Shown here: piece by piece, positions 9,299 to 18,251 of the stretch | How the letters are laid out: each line of letters starts with the position of its first letter | Position numbering within the stretch: the stretch's first letter is position 1 | Assembly (NCBI GenBank): GCA_945911015.1 | Contig: CAMDZW010000012.1 | Coordinates: forward strand, 1-64,000 | Direction of reading: 5' to 3' | Source: an uncultured Propionibacteriaceae bacterium | GTDB taxonomy: Bacteria; Actinomycetota; Actinomycetes; Propionibacteriales; Propionibacteriaceae | DNA length: 64,000 nucleotides | The notes under the pieces: generated by a model | Database searches by the model: none | Seen by the model: the letters and a program-made list of their open reading frames with translations, nothing else | Told to the model about the DNA's origin: nothing | Translations under genes and position numbers: made by a program

Positions 9299-10405
9299 TC
9301 AGCTGGTGACGATCTCGACCGCTTCGTCGATCGTGTCGACCAGATGGATCTTCTCACCCATGACCCGGCCCGCGCCCAACGCCTGCAGCAGCGGCCACAC
9401 CGGCAGCTTCTCGGTCCACTGCCGACGATCGACCAGCACCATCGGGGCGACATTGTCGTCGTGGGCGGCGTAGTAGTTCTCGGTGACCGCCTGGAACACC
9501 TCCTGGACCGTCCCTGCAGCGCCGGGCAGATAGACGATCCCGCCGCGGCACCGGGCCAGCAGGGTGTCCTCCCGCAACGCATTGGTGAAGTACTTCGCGA
9601 TCCAGGTGGCGAAGGCATTCGGCGGCTCGTGCCCGTAGAACCAGGTGGGGATGCCGACACTGCGACCGGCCGACTCCGCCGGCCACCGATGCCGCACCTG
9701 CATCGCCGCGGCCGCCCAGCCGTCCAGATCGTCATGGAAGTCAGGGCGCGCAGCCAGTACCTCGATCGCTTCGGCGCAGACGTGCGCTCCGTGTCCGCTG
9801 AGGTAGGCGCCGAGATTGGCGGCCTCCATCGCGCCTGGCCCGCCCCCGGTGAGCACGATGCGACCAGCCTCGGTGAGCCGGGCGCCGAGGTCACAGGCCT
9901 GACGGTAGCCCGGCTCGCCCCGGCGCAGGGCGTGCCCGCCCATCACTCCGACCAGTCGGGTCGACGGAAGCACGGCTGGACCGATCATGTCGTCGAGTGC
10001 CTCGGTGATGGCGTGGTCATGCAGCGTGATCGCCAGATCGCCCTGGAGGTCGTGCTCTCGCTGCCAGTGCTGTGACCACGCGTACACCGCCGCATCCGGC
10101 CCACTGGAGTAGGGCCCGGGCCCGTACAGCTCGTCGGCGTCGTAGAGCGTGGCGCGATAGGGATCGAACGGGACATGGGGGAGCGCGGGAAAGATCAGGG
10201 CGCCGCGCAGGCGCAGCAGGTTCTCCACTCCCTCGGCGAACCGACAGCCCAGGAAGACCGCTCCGGTGACGTCGCGGTCGATCAGCGGCCCGGAGCGCCC
10301 GGTCAGATCGACCGACTGGAGGAACCAGCCCTGCAGCGATCGGGTCAGCCCGATCCGATGGTCGAAGTCGGACAGGTTCTCGATCTCGGTGTGGCGCCTC
10401 GACAT
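9299..10405 (-). CDS. LOG-family Rossmann nucleotide-binding protein
   Basis: Member of the LOG/lysine-decarboxylase-like family (cytokinin-activating phosphoribohydrolases and relatives), 368 aa and much longer than the roughly 190-aa LOG core because of an N-terminal extension of about 150 residues. The core shows GVMGGHALRR, LTGGGPGAMEAAN, and PGAAGTVQEVF. The last is the catalytic PGGxGTxxE motif with Ala in place of the second Gly, so LOG activity is uncertain. ATG 10405 is preferred; an in-frame start at 10453 would add 16 residues of no recognisable character. A CACACT box lies 7 nt before the ATG. Confidence 0.75.
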   Translation of the reverse strand: MSRRHTEIENLSDFDHRIGLTRSLQGWFLQSVDLTGRSGPLIDRDVTGAVFLGCRFAEGVENLLRLRGALIFPALPHVPFDPYRATLYDADELYGPGPYSSGPDAAVYAWSQHWQREHDLQGDLAITLHDHAITEALDDMIGPAVLPSTRLVGVMGGHALRRGEPGYRQACDLGARLTEAGRIVLTGGGPGAMEAANLGAYLSGHGAHVCAEAIEVLAARPDFHDDLDGWAAAAMQVRHRWPAESAGRSVGIPTWFYGHEPPNAFATWIAKYFTNALREDTLLARCRGGIVYLPGAAGTVQEVFQAVTENYYAAHDDNVAPMVLVDRRQWTEKLPVWPLLQALGAGRVMGEKIHLVDTIDEAVEIVTS

Positions 10406-10669
10406 GGCGGTGAGTGTGCCAGACCACTGGCCCAGGGGCTCGGTGCGGTCCACGGTCGCTGCTCGGGGCCACAGTCATCGTCTTGATCTGGACAGAGCGG
10501 TACCGGGATTCGTGGCGCACGAGTGTCGATGGTGTAGCACCTGACCTCATTCGGGATGGTTGCCATCTAGGTTCCAAACCGGTCTCTTGACGTCATGGCC
10601 AAACCTTCCTATGCTCATGACGTCGCAATGTGTGGAAGCAATGGAGTGACCAACGAAGGGGACGGACAG
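10406..10669. other. 264-bp divergent regulatory region between LOG gene and ABC operon
   Basis: No gene is supported. The right half contains a strong promoter with flanking inverted repeats for the importer operon. A small inverted repeat, GGTT-CCA-AACC, lies at 10570-10580. The in-frame ATG at 10595 lies within the promoter spacer and is not used. Confidence 0.7.
10587..10624 (+). promoter_or_regulatory. ABC-operon promoter bracketed by a 9-bp inverted repeat
   Basis: TTGACG (10587-10592) and TATGCT (10610-10615) are 17 bp apart, one of the best sigma-A-type promoters in the window. GACGTCATG (10589-10597) overlaps the -35 and its exact complement CATGACGTC (10616-10624) begins directly after the -10. 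The left half contains the palindrome TGACGTCA. This is a typical repressor-operator layout; the regulator could be the CGNR protein at the end of the operon (inference). Confidence 0.7.
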
Positions 10670-12415
10670 ATGGCTGACCGATTGACGACGCTGAGTCGCA
10701 GAACCATGCTGGCGGCCACCGCCAGTGCCGGCATGGTGGCCACCACATCAATGCTGGCCGGTTGCAGTTCCGATCCGGGGACGCCCGAGGAACCGAAGGG
10801 CATCGAGAATGTCCCGGTCAAGGAACTTGGGCCGGAGGCGAGTGATTCCCCGTTCTACCCCGATGACTATGTCGGACCCCGGGCGAGGGACTATGAGCCC
10901 TTCAGTGACGGAGCCACCGAACTGACGATCGTTGTCCCCCAGAACTCGAACATTGTCGGGGACTGGAACACCAACGGGTTCAGCAAGTGGATGGAGGCCC
11001 GCACCGGGGTGAAGATCCGCTACCAGTCCGTCCTGACCCAGGGCGCCGACGGGGCAGCCGATCTCACCAAGATCAACGCCATGATCGGAGCGGGTGAGTT
11101 GCCGGACGCCTTCCTTGGCGTGCCGTTCTCTCCGGCGCAGATCTCGCTTTACGGCGAGCAGGGCCTCTTCCTCCCCTTGGATGACCTGATCGTCACCTAC
11201 GCGCCAGAGCTGCGCCAGGTCTTTGAGGACGACCCCGACCTGAAGGGAAACCTCAAATCCTTGGACGGGAAAACCTATCAGTTCAAGTCGATCAGCGACT
11301 GCTACCACTGTCGCGTCAGCCCCGGACGTGCCTGGGTTCACCAGGATCACCTCGAGGACGTCGGGGCGAGTCTGCCGACCACCACCGAAGACCTCCGCGA
11401 CCTGCTACGCCTCTTCAAGGAAAAGGACCCCTCAGGGACCGGCGCCATGGTGCCGATGGCTGCAGGTGTGGACAACCGTGTTGACACCTACATCATGAAC
11501 AGTTTCATTCAGACACCGGCTCCCGACCAGAACTGGATGGTCGTGGAGGACGGCCAGGTCACGTTCGTCGCCAACACCCCGCAGTGGCGGGAGGGGTTGC
11601 GCTACTTGCGATCGCTATTCGATGACGGTTTGATTGACAGTGGGTTGTTCACCGCGACGGCCGAAGAAGTCCTGCGGATGGGCAACCAGGGGCGCATCGG
11701 CGTTGGCCGGGCCTACTACCAAGGCGAACTCGCTGACATCACTGATTCAGCGACCGACACGTGGGCTCGCTATGTCGCACTTCCCCCGGTGGAGGGGCCA
11801 GAAGGGGTCCGACTTTCCTGCTGGAGCGACAACCTGATCACCGGGATCCCTCTGCTGATCACCAACAAGTGCACCAATCCAGAGCTCTTGGTCCAGTGGG
11901 CCGATTACCAGCTGGAGCTCACCGCCCAGTGCAACTCCCAAGCAGGGGAGAAAGGGACAGACTGGGACTGGGCTGATGAGGGCCAGGTCGGCCTGACCGG
12001 AGAACAGGCTGTCTGGTGGAACAAGAAGTATCCGCCCGATGTCGGCAAGGGTTGGGGACAGCTCCACATCTACAACTTCAGCCGCAGCTATCGCGATGGC
12101 ATCGTCAGCGATCCTGACCAGCCGCACTTCGAGCGACGCTTGCAGGAGGCGACTGAGCCGTACGAGGAGCTGCGTCCTGACCGCGAGACCCAGCTGCCCA
12201 CCTTGATCTTCGACGAAGTTGCCGCCACTGACCAAGCGACGAGTGAGCAGACGATTGTTCCCTATGTTGAGCAGGCAATCGCCGAGTTCGCGCTCGGGCG
12301 GCGCAACATCAACGATGACGCAGTCTGGGACGAGTACGTCAGCACCCTCGACAAGATGGGAATCGAGCGCTTCATCGAGCTGTATCAGACTGCCTACGAC
12401 ACGACGCCTCGATGA
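10670..12415 (+). CDS. ABC importer substrate-binding lipoprotein (CUT1/LplA-type)
   Basis: Extracellular solute-binding lipoprotein of 581 aa for a sugar-type importer. ATG 10670 follows GAAGGGG; the first 32 residues contain Arg10-Arg11 (SRRTML), a hydrophobic stretch and the lipobox LAGC with Cys32. Length and layout match the large LipO/LplA-like binding proteins rather than the 400-aa maltose type. The stop overlaps the next permease start (ATGA). The operon has no ATPase gene, so a shared MsmX-like ATPase elsewhere must be assumed. The substrate is unknown, probably an oligosaccharide given the neighbouring glycosidase-like gene. Confidence 0.88.
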   Translation: MADRLTTLSRRTMLAATASAGMVATTSMLAGCSSDPGTPEEPKGIENVPVKELGPEASDSPFYPDDYVGPRARDYEPFSDGATELTIVVPQNSNIVGDWNTNGFSKWMEARTGVKIRYQSVLTQGADGAADLTKINAMIGAGELPDAFLGVPFSPAQISLYGEQGLFLPLDDLIVTYAPELRQVFEDDPDLKGNLKSLDGKTYQFKSISDCYHCRVSPGRAWVHQDHLEDVGASLPTTTEDLRDLLRLFKEKDPSGTGAMVPMAAGVDNRVDTYIMNSFIQTPAPDQNWMVVEDGQVTFVANTPQWREGLRYLRSLFDDGLIDSGLFTATAEEVLRMGNQGRIGVGRAYYQGELADITDSATDTWARYVALPPVEGPEGVRLSCWSDNLITGIPLLITNKCTNPELLVQWADYQLELTAQCNSQAGEKGTDWDWADEGQVGLTGEQAVWWNKKYPPDVGKGWGQLHIYNFSRSYRDGIVSDPDQPHFERRLQEATEPYEELRPDRETQLPTLIFDEVAATDQATSEQTIVPYVEQAIAEFALGRRNINDDAVWDEYVSTLDKMGIERFIELYQTAYDTTPR

Positions 12416-13350
12416 GCAGGCCGGCGACCACCACGCGCATCACCAGTTCGCGACCTGGAGCGAGAATAGGCGACACCAAGATCGACCGGGCCTATTCGAG
12501 GGTCAACTACCTTGTCCTTGCCGTCTTCAGCCTGATGGTGATCTACCCGCTGACCTTCGTGCTCAGCGCCTCCCTCAGCGAGCCGGAGGCACTGACCCGA
12601 GGGGATGTCTGGCTCTGGCCCGTCGGTGTGAATCTCGAGGCCTACGCGGCGATCTTTGATTCTCCCCAACTGGTGCGCGGCTTTCTGAACTCGGTGGGCT
12701 ACACCGTCAGCGGCGCACTGCTCGGGACAGTGCTCACCATGCTGGCGGGATATGTACTGGCACGCGAGGAGCTCCCTTTTCGGCGAATGCTCACCCTGTT
12801 CTGCCTGGTCCCGGCGCTGCTCTCGGCAGGAATCATCCCGACCTACCTAGTGGTCTACAACCTCGGGCTGATCAACACGCCGCTGGCCGTGATCCTGCCC
12901 GGGGCGATGAGCGTGTTCAACGTTCTCATCACTCGAACCTTCTACCAGATGAACGTTCCCCTTGAGATTCACGAGGCTGCTCGGGTGGACGGCGCGAACG
13001 AGTTCGCCTTCTTCCTGAGGATCGCCGTCCCGCTGAGCAAGCCGATCATCGCGGTGAACCTGCTGTTCTACGGCGTGACCCAGTGGAACTCGTGGTTCAA
13101 CGCCTACCTGTATCTGAACGACCAGGATCTCTTTCCTCTGCAGCTGGTGCTGCGCGAGGTCCTCACCCAGAGTCAGATCGATCCCTCGCAGCTGGCCGGT
13201 GCCGACCTCGGTGAGCTCGTTGCCCAGCGTGAGCTGTTCGACAAGCTCAAGTACGCGATGATCGTCGTGGCAATGATCCCACCACTCATCGCCTATCCCT
13301 TTGTCCAGAAGCACTTCGTCAAGGGTGCTCTCATCGGCGCGGTCAAGTGA
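12412..13350 (+). CDS. ABC importer permease, LplC/YtcP type
   Basis: Inner-membrane permease of 312 aa with six predicted helices. The cytoplasmic EAA loop that contacts the ATPase is present (EIHEAARVDGANEF...PLSKP, about residue 183). The start overlaps the binding-protein stop by four bases. It corresponds to the MalG-like subunit of the CUT1 family; the long hydrophilic C-terminal loop before the last helix is typical of the LplC/YtcP subgroup. Confidence 0.9.
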   Translation: MSRPATTTRITSSRPGARIGDTKIDRAYSRVNYLVLAVFSLMVIYPLTFVLSASLSEPEALTRGDVWLWPVGVNLEAYAAIFDSPQLVRGFLNSVGYTVSGALLGTVLTMLAGYVLAREELPFRRMLTLFCLVPALLSAGIIPTYLVVYNLGLINTPLAVILPGAMSVFNVLITRTFYQMNVPLEIHEAARVDGANEFAFFLRIAVPLSKPIIAVNLLFYGVTQWNSWFNAYLYLNDQDLFPLQLVLREVLTQSQIDPSQLAGADLGELVAQRELFDKLKYAMIVVAMIPPLIAYPFVQKHFVKGALIGAVK

Positions 13351-13360
13351 GGTCCTTCGA

Positions 13361-14341
13361 ATGACCCCCACAATCCAAAGCCCCGCAATCCACGGCCCCG
13401 CGATCCGCCGGCCGGCAACCGGTGGTCGCACCGGGTCCGCCTTTTGGCGCACGGTCAGACGTCACTGGCAGCTCTACGTTCTCTTCCTGCCGCCCTTCGC
13501 CTACTCACTGATCTTCTTGTATGGCCCGTTGTGGGGACTCCAAGTCGCGTTCCGCAACTACTCCCCAGCCTTGGGGATGGTGGGGAGTCCGTGGGTGGGT
13601 CTGGACCACATTGTCCGCTTCGTTACCAGCTACCAGTTCTGGACGCTGATGGGCAACACCCTTGCCCTGAACGGTTATGAGCTGCTGGCCCTGTTCCCGC
13701 TGCCCATCGTGCTGGCCCTGCTGCTCAACACCGTCCGTACCGCGCGATTCCGCAAGGGGGTGCAGCTGATCACCTATGCACCTCACTTCATCTCCACCGT
13801 GGTGGTCGTCGGAATGATCGTGATGATGTTCTCTCCGACCACCGGGATCGTGAACCAGTTCCTCGGTGTCGTCGGAGTCGCTCCGGTCGAGTTCTTCGGT
13901 CCAGACATGTTCCGACATACCTATGTCTGGTCCGGGGCTTGGCAGACGCTCGGGTACTCCGCGATCATCTACCTCGCTGCACTGGCAGGGGTGAATCCTG
14001 AGCTCCACGAAGCTGCTCGCGTTGACGGTGCCAACATCCTGCGCCGGATCTGGCACATCGATCTGCCGAGCATTCTGCCGGTCATGGTCACCTTGCTGGT
14101 TCTCAACACCGGCTCGATCCTGTCGACCGGATTCGAGAAGGTGCTGCTCATGCAGAACCCGTTGAACCTGTCGGTGTCGGAGGTTCTGGACACCTATTCA
14201 TTTCGCGTTGGATTCAGCGGAGCGGTGCCGCAGTACTCGTACGGCACAGCGATCGGGTTGTTCAAGTCCGTGATCTCGTTGGCTCTTCTGCTGGTGGCCA
14301 ACGCACTGGCGAGGCGAGTCTCTAAACAGGGAATTTTCTGA
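13361..14341 (+). CDS. ABC importer permease, LplB type
   Basis: Second permease, 326 aa, MalF-like partner of the preceding subunit. ATG 13361 comes 10 nt after the previous stop; an in-frame start at 13301 lies inside the previous gene and is rejected. The N-terminus is Pro/Ile-rich and cytoplasmic. The first helix begins near WQLYVLFLPPF, and the EAA loop is ELHEAARVDGANIL. Polypeptides of this type usually precede the LplC-type subunit in other operons; here the order is reversed. Confidence 0.9.
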   Translation: MTPTIQSPAIHGPAIRRPATGGRTGSAFWRTVRRHWQLYVLFLPPFAYSLIFLYGPLWGLQVAFRNYSPALGMVGSPWVGLDHIVRFVTSYQFWTLMGNTLALNGYELLALFPLPIVLALLLNTVRTARFRKGVQLITYAPHFISTVVVVGMIVMMFSPTTGIVNQFLGVVGVAPVEFFGPDMFRHTYVWSGAWQTLGYSAIIYLAALAGVNPELHEAARVDGANILRRIWHIDLPSILPVMVTLLVLNTGSILSTGFEKVLLMQNPLNLSVSEVLDTYSFRVGFSGAVPQYSYGTAIGLFKSVISLALLLVANALARRVSKQGIF

Positions 14342-14365
14342 TCCACCAAAGAGAACGGAGCGAAG

Positions 14366-16516
14366 ATGCGGTACGCATTTCGAGCCGAGCTGTCCGAGGT
14401 TCACACCCCGGATCGCCGGGACTGGGAATCTGTACGGAAACTGGACGAGGTCGAGATCAGCGACACCTGGGTCATCGTTGTGCCTGCTGAGGCCGACCCG
14501 CTGGTCATGGCCACGGCTCAGGACCTGCAGGACTACCTGCTGGTCAGCATGGGCGTCGGTGTGCGAATCCTGAAGGGCTCGGAACCCTCCCCCGGGGTTG
14601 GGCGAATTGGTCTCGCGGTGGTCCCGCTCGGTGGTGACGCACCTGACGAGCGTCGACATCGGATCTCGGTGGCACCGGGTCGGGTCGAGCTGGACGGCGA
14701 AGGACCGAAGGGCGTGGCTCGCGCCTGCCACCACCTCGAGGAACTGCTGAACTTCCGCGGTGGCCCGTTCCTCCAGGAGACAACGATCTTGCGGGAGCCG
14801 AGCTTCGCGGTGCGGATGTCGCACTCCGGCTTCGGCGTCGACGAATTCCCAGACGCCCACCTCGCGCAGCTCGCCCACCAGGGCATCGACGCGATCGTTG
14901 TGTTCGCCTCGGCTCCGGACCACACCCCCGACGGTCGGACCAACAGGGGCGCCCACGGTTCTGGTCAGGGACGACACCAACGCTTCAGCGAGCTGGCCGA
15001 CCGCGCTGACAGACATGGCCTGGACCTCTACCTGTACGCCTACTTCCACGGTGAGCGAGCGCCGCATCCCGATGACCCGAATGCGCAGGAGTTCTATGAC
15101 CGCGTGTATGGCGACTGTTTTGCGGTCTGTCCTCAGGCCAAGGGCATCGTGCTGGTGGGGGAGTCGATCGAGTTTCCGAGCAAGGACCCGCGCACCACAG
15201 GACGACTGCGTACCGATCCACCCCCCGACGGCCGGGTGGATCGACGTCCCAGCCCGGGGTGGTGGCCCTGTGAGGACTACCCGTTATGGGTCGAACGGGT
15301 ACGGGACGCCTGTCGACGACACAATCCGGAGGCGGACGTTGTGTTCTGGACCTATAACTGGGGATGGGCGCCGCAGGAAGCGAGGTTGTCGCTGCTGCGC
15401 AACCTTCCCGACGACGTCACGGTCCAGGTCACCTTCGAGATGTTCGAACCGATTGACCACGACGGCATCCGGAATGTGTGTGTGGACTACACCGCCAGCC
15501 AGATCGGCCCCGGGCGGTACTTTCGCTCGGAGGCCGAGGTCGTTCACGAGCGTGGGATGGGGTTGTCGGCGATGGCCAACAGCACCGGTCTGACATGGGA
15601 CTTCGGGTCCGTGCCCTACCAGCCGATCCCGTTCCAGTGGGCGAAGCGCCACGAAGCTGTCTTGGCTGCTCGCCGCGACTGGGGGTTGCGCAGTGTGATG
15701 GAGAATCACCACTACGGATTGTGGCCCAGCATTATCAGCGAACTGGCGCAGGCGATGTATCACGAGCCCGCTCCTGACCCGGATGAGTACCTCTCGCGAT
15801 TGGCGGCCAGGGACTTCGGGTCTGGAGCCGATGATGTGCTGGCCGCCTGGCGGCACTGGAGCGAGGCGAGCACGCACTACCTACCCACCAATGCTGACCA
15901 GTACGGCCCGTTCCGGATCGGTCCGAGCTATCCGCTGGTGCTGTTCTCTGTGCCTCAACTTCGGACCGAGACCGATGTCCTTTTCGGCGACCTGATCGTC
16001 AAGATCCCCTATCAGCCCGAGACCACTGGCACAGTGCCCACGACCGCCCCGATCCACCGGGTGCCTGCTGAGATCAGGAGCTTGGAAAGGATGCAGCAGC
16101 AGTGGCGTGAAGGGATGGCCCGAATGGACCGGGCTGTCACCAAGACTCCGGCTCATCGCTGGGCCGCTGCCCACCGGATGGCCAACCTCGCCAGATACAT
16201 CGATCACTGCCTGTCGACCACGATCCACGTCAAGAAATGGTGGCAGACCAGGGCCGAGTTGCTGGTGACTGCAGATCTGGCACAGGCCGATCGGTTGATT
16301 GCCGAGCTCGAGCAGATCGCTGGAGCCGAGCGGGAGCAGGCGGTGGTAGCCATCCAATGCGTCGAGGCCGACTCACGTCTGGGCTGGGAGCCTTCGATGG
16401 GCTATGTGGGCGACCGAGCTCAGATCGAGTGGAAGATCGATCACCTGGATCGCGTCCTCGGTGAGGAACTACCTGCCTACCGTCGCAGCCTCGGGTGTTC
16501 TATGGTCGTGACGTGA
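14366..16516 (+). CDS. Glycosidase-like TIM-barrel protein of unrecognised family
   Basis: 716 aa, no signal peptide. Residues 30-150 resemble the beta-N-acetylhexosaminidase domain 2/GH67-type N-terminal fold (VIVVPAEADPLV, ATAQDLQDYL, then an IxVAxGxVxLxGExxxGxxxA pattern). Residues 150-470 look like a TIM barrel (LYLYAYFHGE, VLVGESIEF, VVFWTYNWGW, VTFEMFEPIDH), followed by a helical C-terminal part. Candidate acids are the Glu of GESIEF and the Glu of TFEMFE, but I cannot assign a GH family or substrate. It follows the permease by 24 nt behind AACGGAG, so it probably acts inside the cell on the imported compound. Confidence 0.65.
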   Translation: MRYAFRAELSEVHTPDRRDWESVRKLDEVEISDTWVIVVPAEADPLVMATAQDLQDYLLVSMGVGVRILKGSEPSPGVGRIGLAVVPLGGDAPDERRHRISVAPGRVELDGEGPKGVARACHHLEELLNFRGGPFLQETTILREPSFAVRMSHSGFGVDEFPDAHLAQLAHQGIDAIVVFASAPDHTPDGRTNRGAHGSGQGRHQRFSELADRADRHGLDLYLYAYFHGERAPHPDDPNAQEFYDRVYGDCFAVCPQAKGIVLVGESIEFPSKDPRTTGRLRTDPPPDGRVDRRPSPGWWPCEDYPLWVERVRDACRRHNPEADVVFWTYNWGWAPQEARLSLLRNLPDDVTVQVTFEMFEPIDHDGIRNVCVDYTASQIGPGRYFRSEAEVVHERGMGLSAMANSTGLTWDFGSVPYQPIPFQWAKRHEAVLAARRDWGLRSVMENHHYGLWPSIISELAQAMYHEPAPDPDEYLSRLAARDFGSGADDVLAAWRHWSEASTHYLPTNADQYGPFRIGPSYPLVLFSVPQLRTETDVLFGDLIVKIPYQPETTGTVPTTAPIHRVPAEIRSLERMQQQWREGMARMDRAVTKTPAHRWAAAHRMANLARYIDHCLSTTIHVKKWWQTRAELLVTADLAQADRLIAELEQIAGAEREQAVVAIQCVEADSRLGWEPSMGYVGDRAQIEWKIDHLDRVLGEELPAYRRSLGCSMVVT

Positions 16517-17055
16517 AATCTGACCGCGCTCGTGTTCAGGAGGTTCTGGTCGACCTCGTGAACTCGGATGGAGGTGAGGACGGCGAGGAACAACTGGGCG
16601 GACGTCAGGACCTGGTGCGGCTGGTCGAGCGGTGGATTGTCACCGAAGCGGCTCCGCCCAGCGAGAACGACGTGATCCAGCTGCGCCGGTTCCGGTCCAG
16701 CCTGAGATCGCTGTTCGTAGCCGAGGACCGGCAGCTGAGAATCGCGGTGATCAACGATGTCTTGGCTGGCGCCCACATCCAACCGCGCCTCGCCGAGCAT
16801 GACGGACTACCACTGCACATCCACTACTTTCCACGCCATGCCTCAGTCGCCGACCACCTGATCGCGGACTGCGCGATGGAGCTGGCCCTGATGTTTCAGG
16901 CAGGGGAAGATGACCGACTGAAAGTCTGTGCCGCTCCCCGATGCGGCACCGCCTTCATCGATCGTTCGAAGAACCGATCACGGCTGTACTGCGACAGCCA
17001 GTCCTGTGGGAACCGACTGCACGCAGCCGCCTATCGGGCCCGCCATTCCACCTGA
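16513..17055 (+). CDS. CGNR zinc-finger (ABATE-domain) regulator
   Basis: 180 aa. The N-terminal part fits the ABATE domain (VLVDLVNSDGG near the start); the C-terminus is a CGNR zinc finger with C-x4-C (CAAPRC) and, 15 residues on, C-x4-C containing the CGNR signature (YCDSQSCGNRLHAAAYRARH), a DNA-binding module. The start chosen is GTG 16513, forming a GTGA overlap with the previous stop; an alternative GTG at 16495 would add six residues. As the last gene of the importer operon it is the natural candidate for an autoregulator acting on the operator at 10589-10624 (inference). Its stop lies 5 bp from the convergent aminotransferase stop. Confidence 0.85.
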   Translation: MKSDRARVQEVLVDLVNSDGGEDGEEQLGGRQDLVRLVERWIVTEAAPPSENDVIQLRRFRSSLRSLFVAEDRQLRIAVINDVLAGAHIQPRLAEHDGLPLHIHYFPRHASVADHLIADCAMELALMFQAGEDDRLKVCAAPRCGTAFIDRSKNRSRLYCDSQSCGNRLHAAAYRARHST

Positions 17056-17060
17056 GCCAG

Positions 17061-18212
17061 TCACGCCGGCTGGGGCTGCGGGGCCCAACCGTGCGGGACC
17101 ACCGCTCGTACGGCCTCGACGAAGCGGCTCACATCCCGTACGGTGTTGAACCCGTGGAAGGACGCGCGGATCCGACCGTCGCCGCCCCAGGCGAGGATCC
17201 CTTGCCTGGCAAGGACATCAGCCATACCTTCTCCGTCGGGGCAAGCGACCACCACGCTGCCCCCTCGGCGGTCACCGTCCTGTGGTGACAGGACGGTGAG
17301 GCCGCGGTCGAGCGCCCGGTCGGTGCAGACATCAGTGAGTCGACGGGAATGGTCCTCCACAGCAGAGATCCCTATCTCTGCGACTCGGGCCGCACCGGCC
17401 CCGAGAGCGGCAATGGAGGCGAAGGCCGCCGCCCCCATCTGGAACCGCTGCGCATCGCGATGCCACCCCAGCCGCTCGAAGCGGTCCGGGTCGAACATGT
17501 TCTCAGTCGAACGCCATCCGGGTTGGCCTGAGGCGACACGGGTGTGAGGGGTGGTGATGGCGATGCCGACGCCGTACGGCCCGAGCAGCCACTTGTAGGA
17601 GGCGCTGACGCCGACTGCTGCCAGATCTGGATCGATGTCCTGGACGCCGAAGGAGTGGGACCAGTCGATCAACAAGGCGATTCCGGCTTCTCGAGAAGCT
17701 CGGGACAACGCGACAAGGTCGTGGCGGTAGCTGTTGACATAGGTCACCGAACTCACCGCGATCGCGCGGGTGTGTTCGTCACAGGCAGCCATCAACCGCC
17801 TCACCGGCACCTCCCAGGCCTCGTCGTGCTCGACGAAGCGGGTGCTCAACCCGTGGCGACGCTGGGCAAGAAAGGGGTAGTACAGTGCCGGATGCTCCAG
17901 GTCGTTCAGGACAATGTTGTCCCCTGGCTGCCAGCTGAAGCCGGCGGCCACTGAGTTCCACACCGTCGAGGCATCACCAGCCAGCCCGATGTGGTCGGCG
18001 GTGGTCCCGGCCAGACTGGCCAGCTGCTCGCGGGTAGCCAGCTCGATATCGAGCAATGCTTCGCGGCCCGACGCGCCCCGACTCTGCAACGCGTACGCAT
18101 CAGCCATGGCCTGATGCGCGGTACGCAAGGTCGGTGAGTTCGCCCCGGTGTAGAGATAGCTGGTGTTCTCATCCAGGCCGAGGAACTCGCTCGGGTCGAT
18201 CAGGGTGGACAT
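17061..18212 (-). CDS. Class V aminotransferase-fold PLP enzyme
   Basis: 383 aa of the cysteine-desulfurase/isopenicillin-N-epimerase superfamily. The PLP-binding Asp is in LLIDWSHSFG and the Schiff-base Lys in SASYKWLLGPYG. The TGANSPTL start and NDLEHPALYYP resemble epimerase/lyase members more than IscS. No reactive Cys loop typical of desulfurases is evident, so NifS function is unlikely. It is co-directional with and 39 nt downstream of the amidohydrolase, with a GGAGA ribosome site, so the two form an operon. The reaction is unknown. Confidence 0.82.
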   Translation of the reverse strand: MSTLIDPSEFLGLDENTSYLYTGANSPTLRTAHQAMADAYALQSRGASGREALLDIELATREQLASLAGTTADHIGLAGDASTVWNSVAAGFSWQPGDNIVLNDLEHPALYYPFLAQRRHGLSTRFVEHDEAWEVPVRRLMAACDEHTRAIAVSSVTYVNSYRHDLVALSRASREAGIALLIDWSHSFGVQDIDPDLAAVGVSASYKWLLGPYGVGIAITTPHTRVASGQPGWRSTENMFDPDRFERLGWHRDAQRFQMGAAAFASIAALGAGAARVAEIGISAVEDHSRRLTDVCTDRALDRGLTVLSPQDGDRRGGSVVVACPDGEGMADVLARQGILAWGGDGRIRASFHGFNTVRDVSRFVEAVRAVVPHGWAPQPQPA

Positions 18213-18251
18213 TGGTCTCCGTACGGCTGAGAGGTGGATGGTCAGGAAGAA

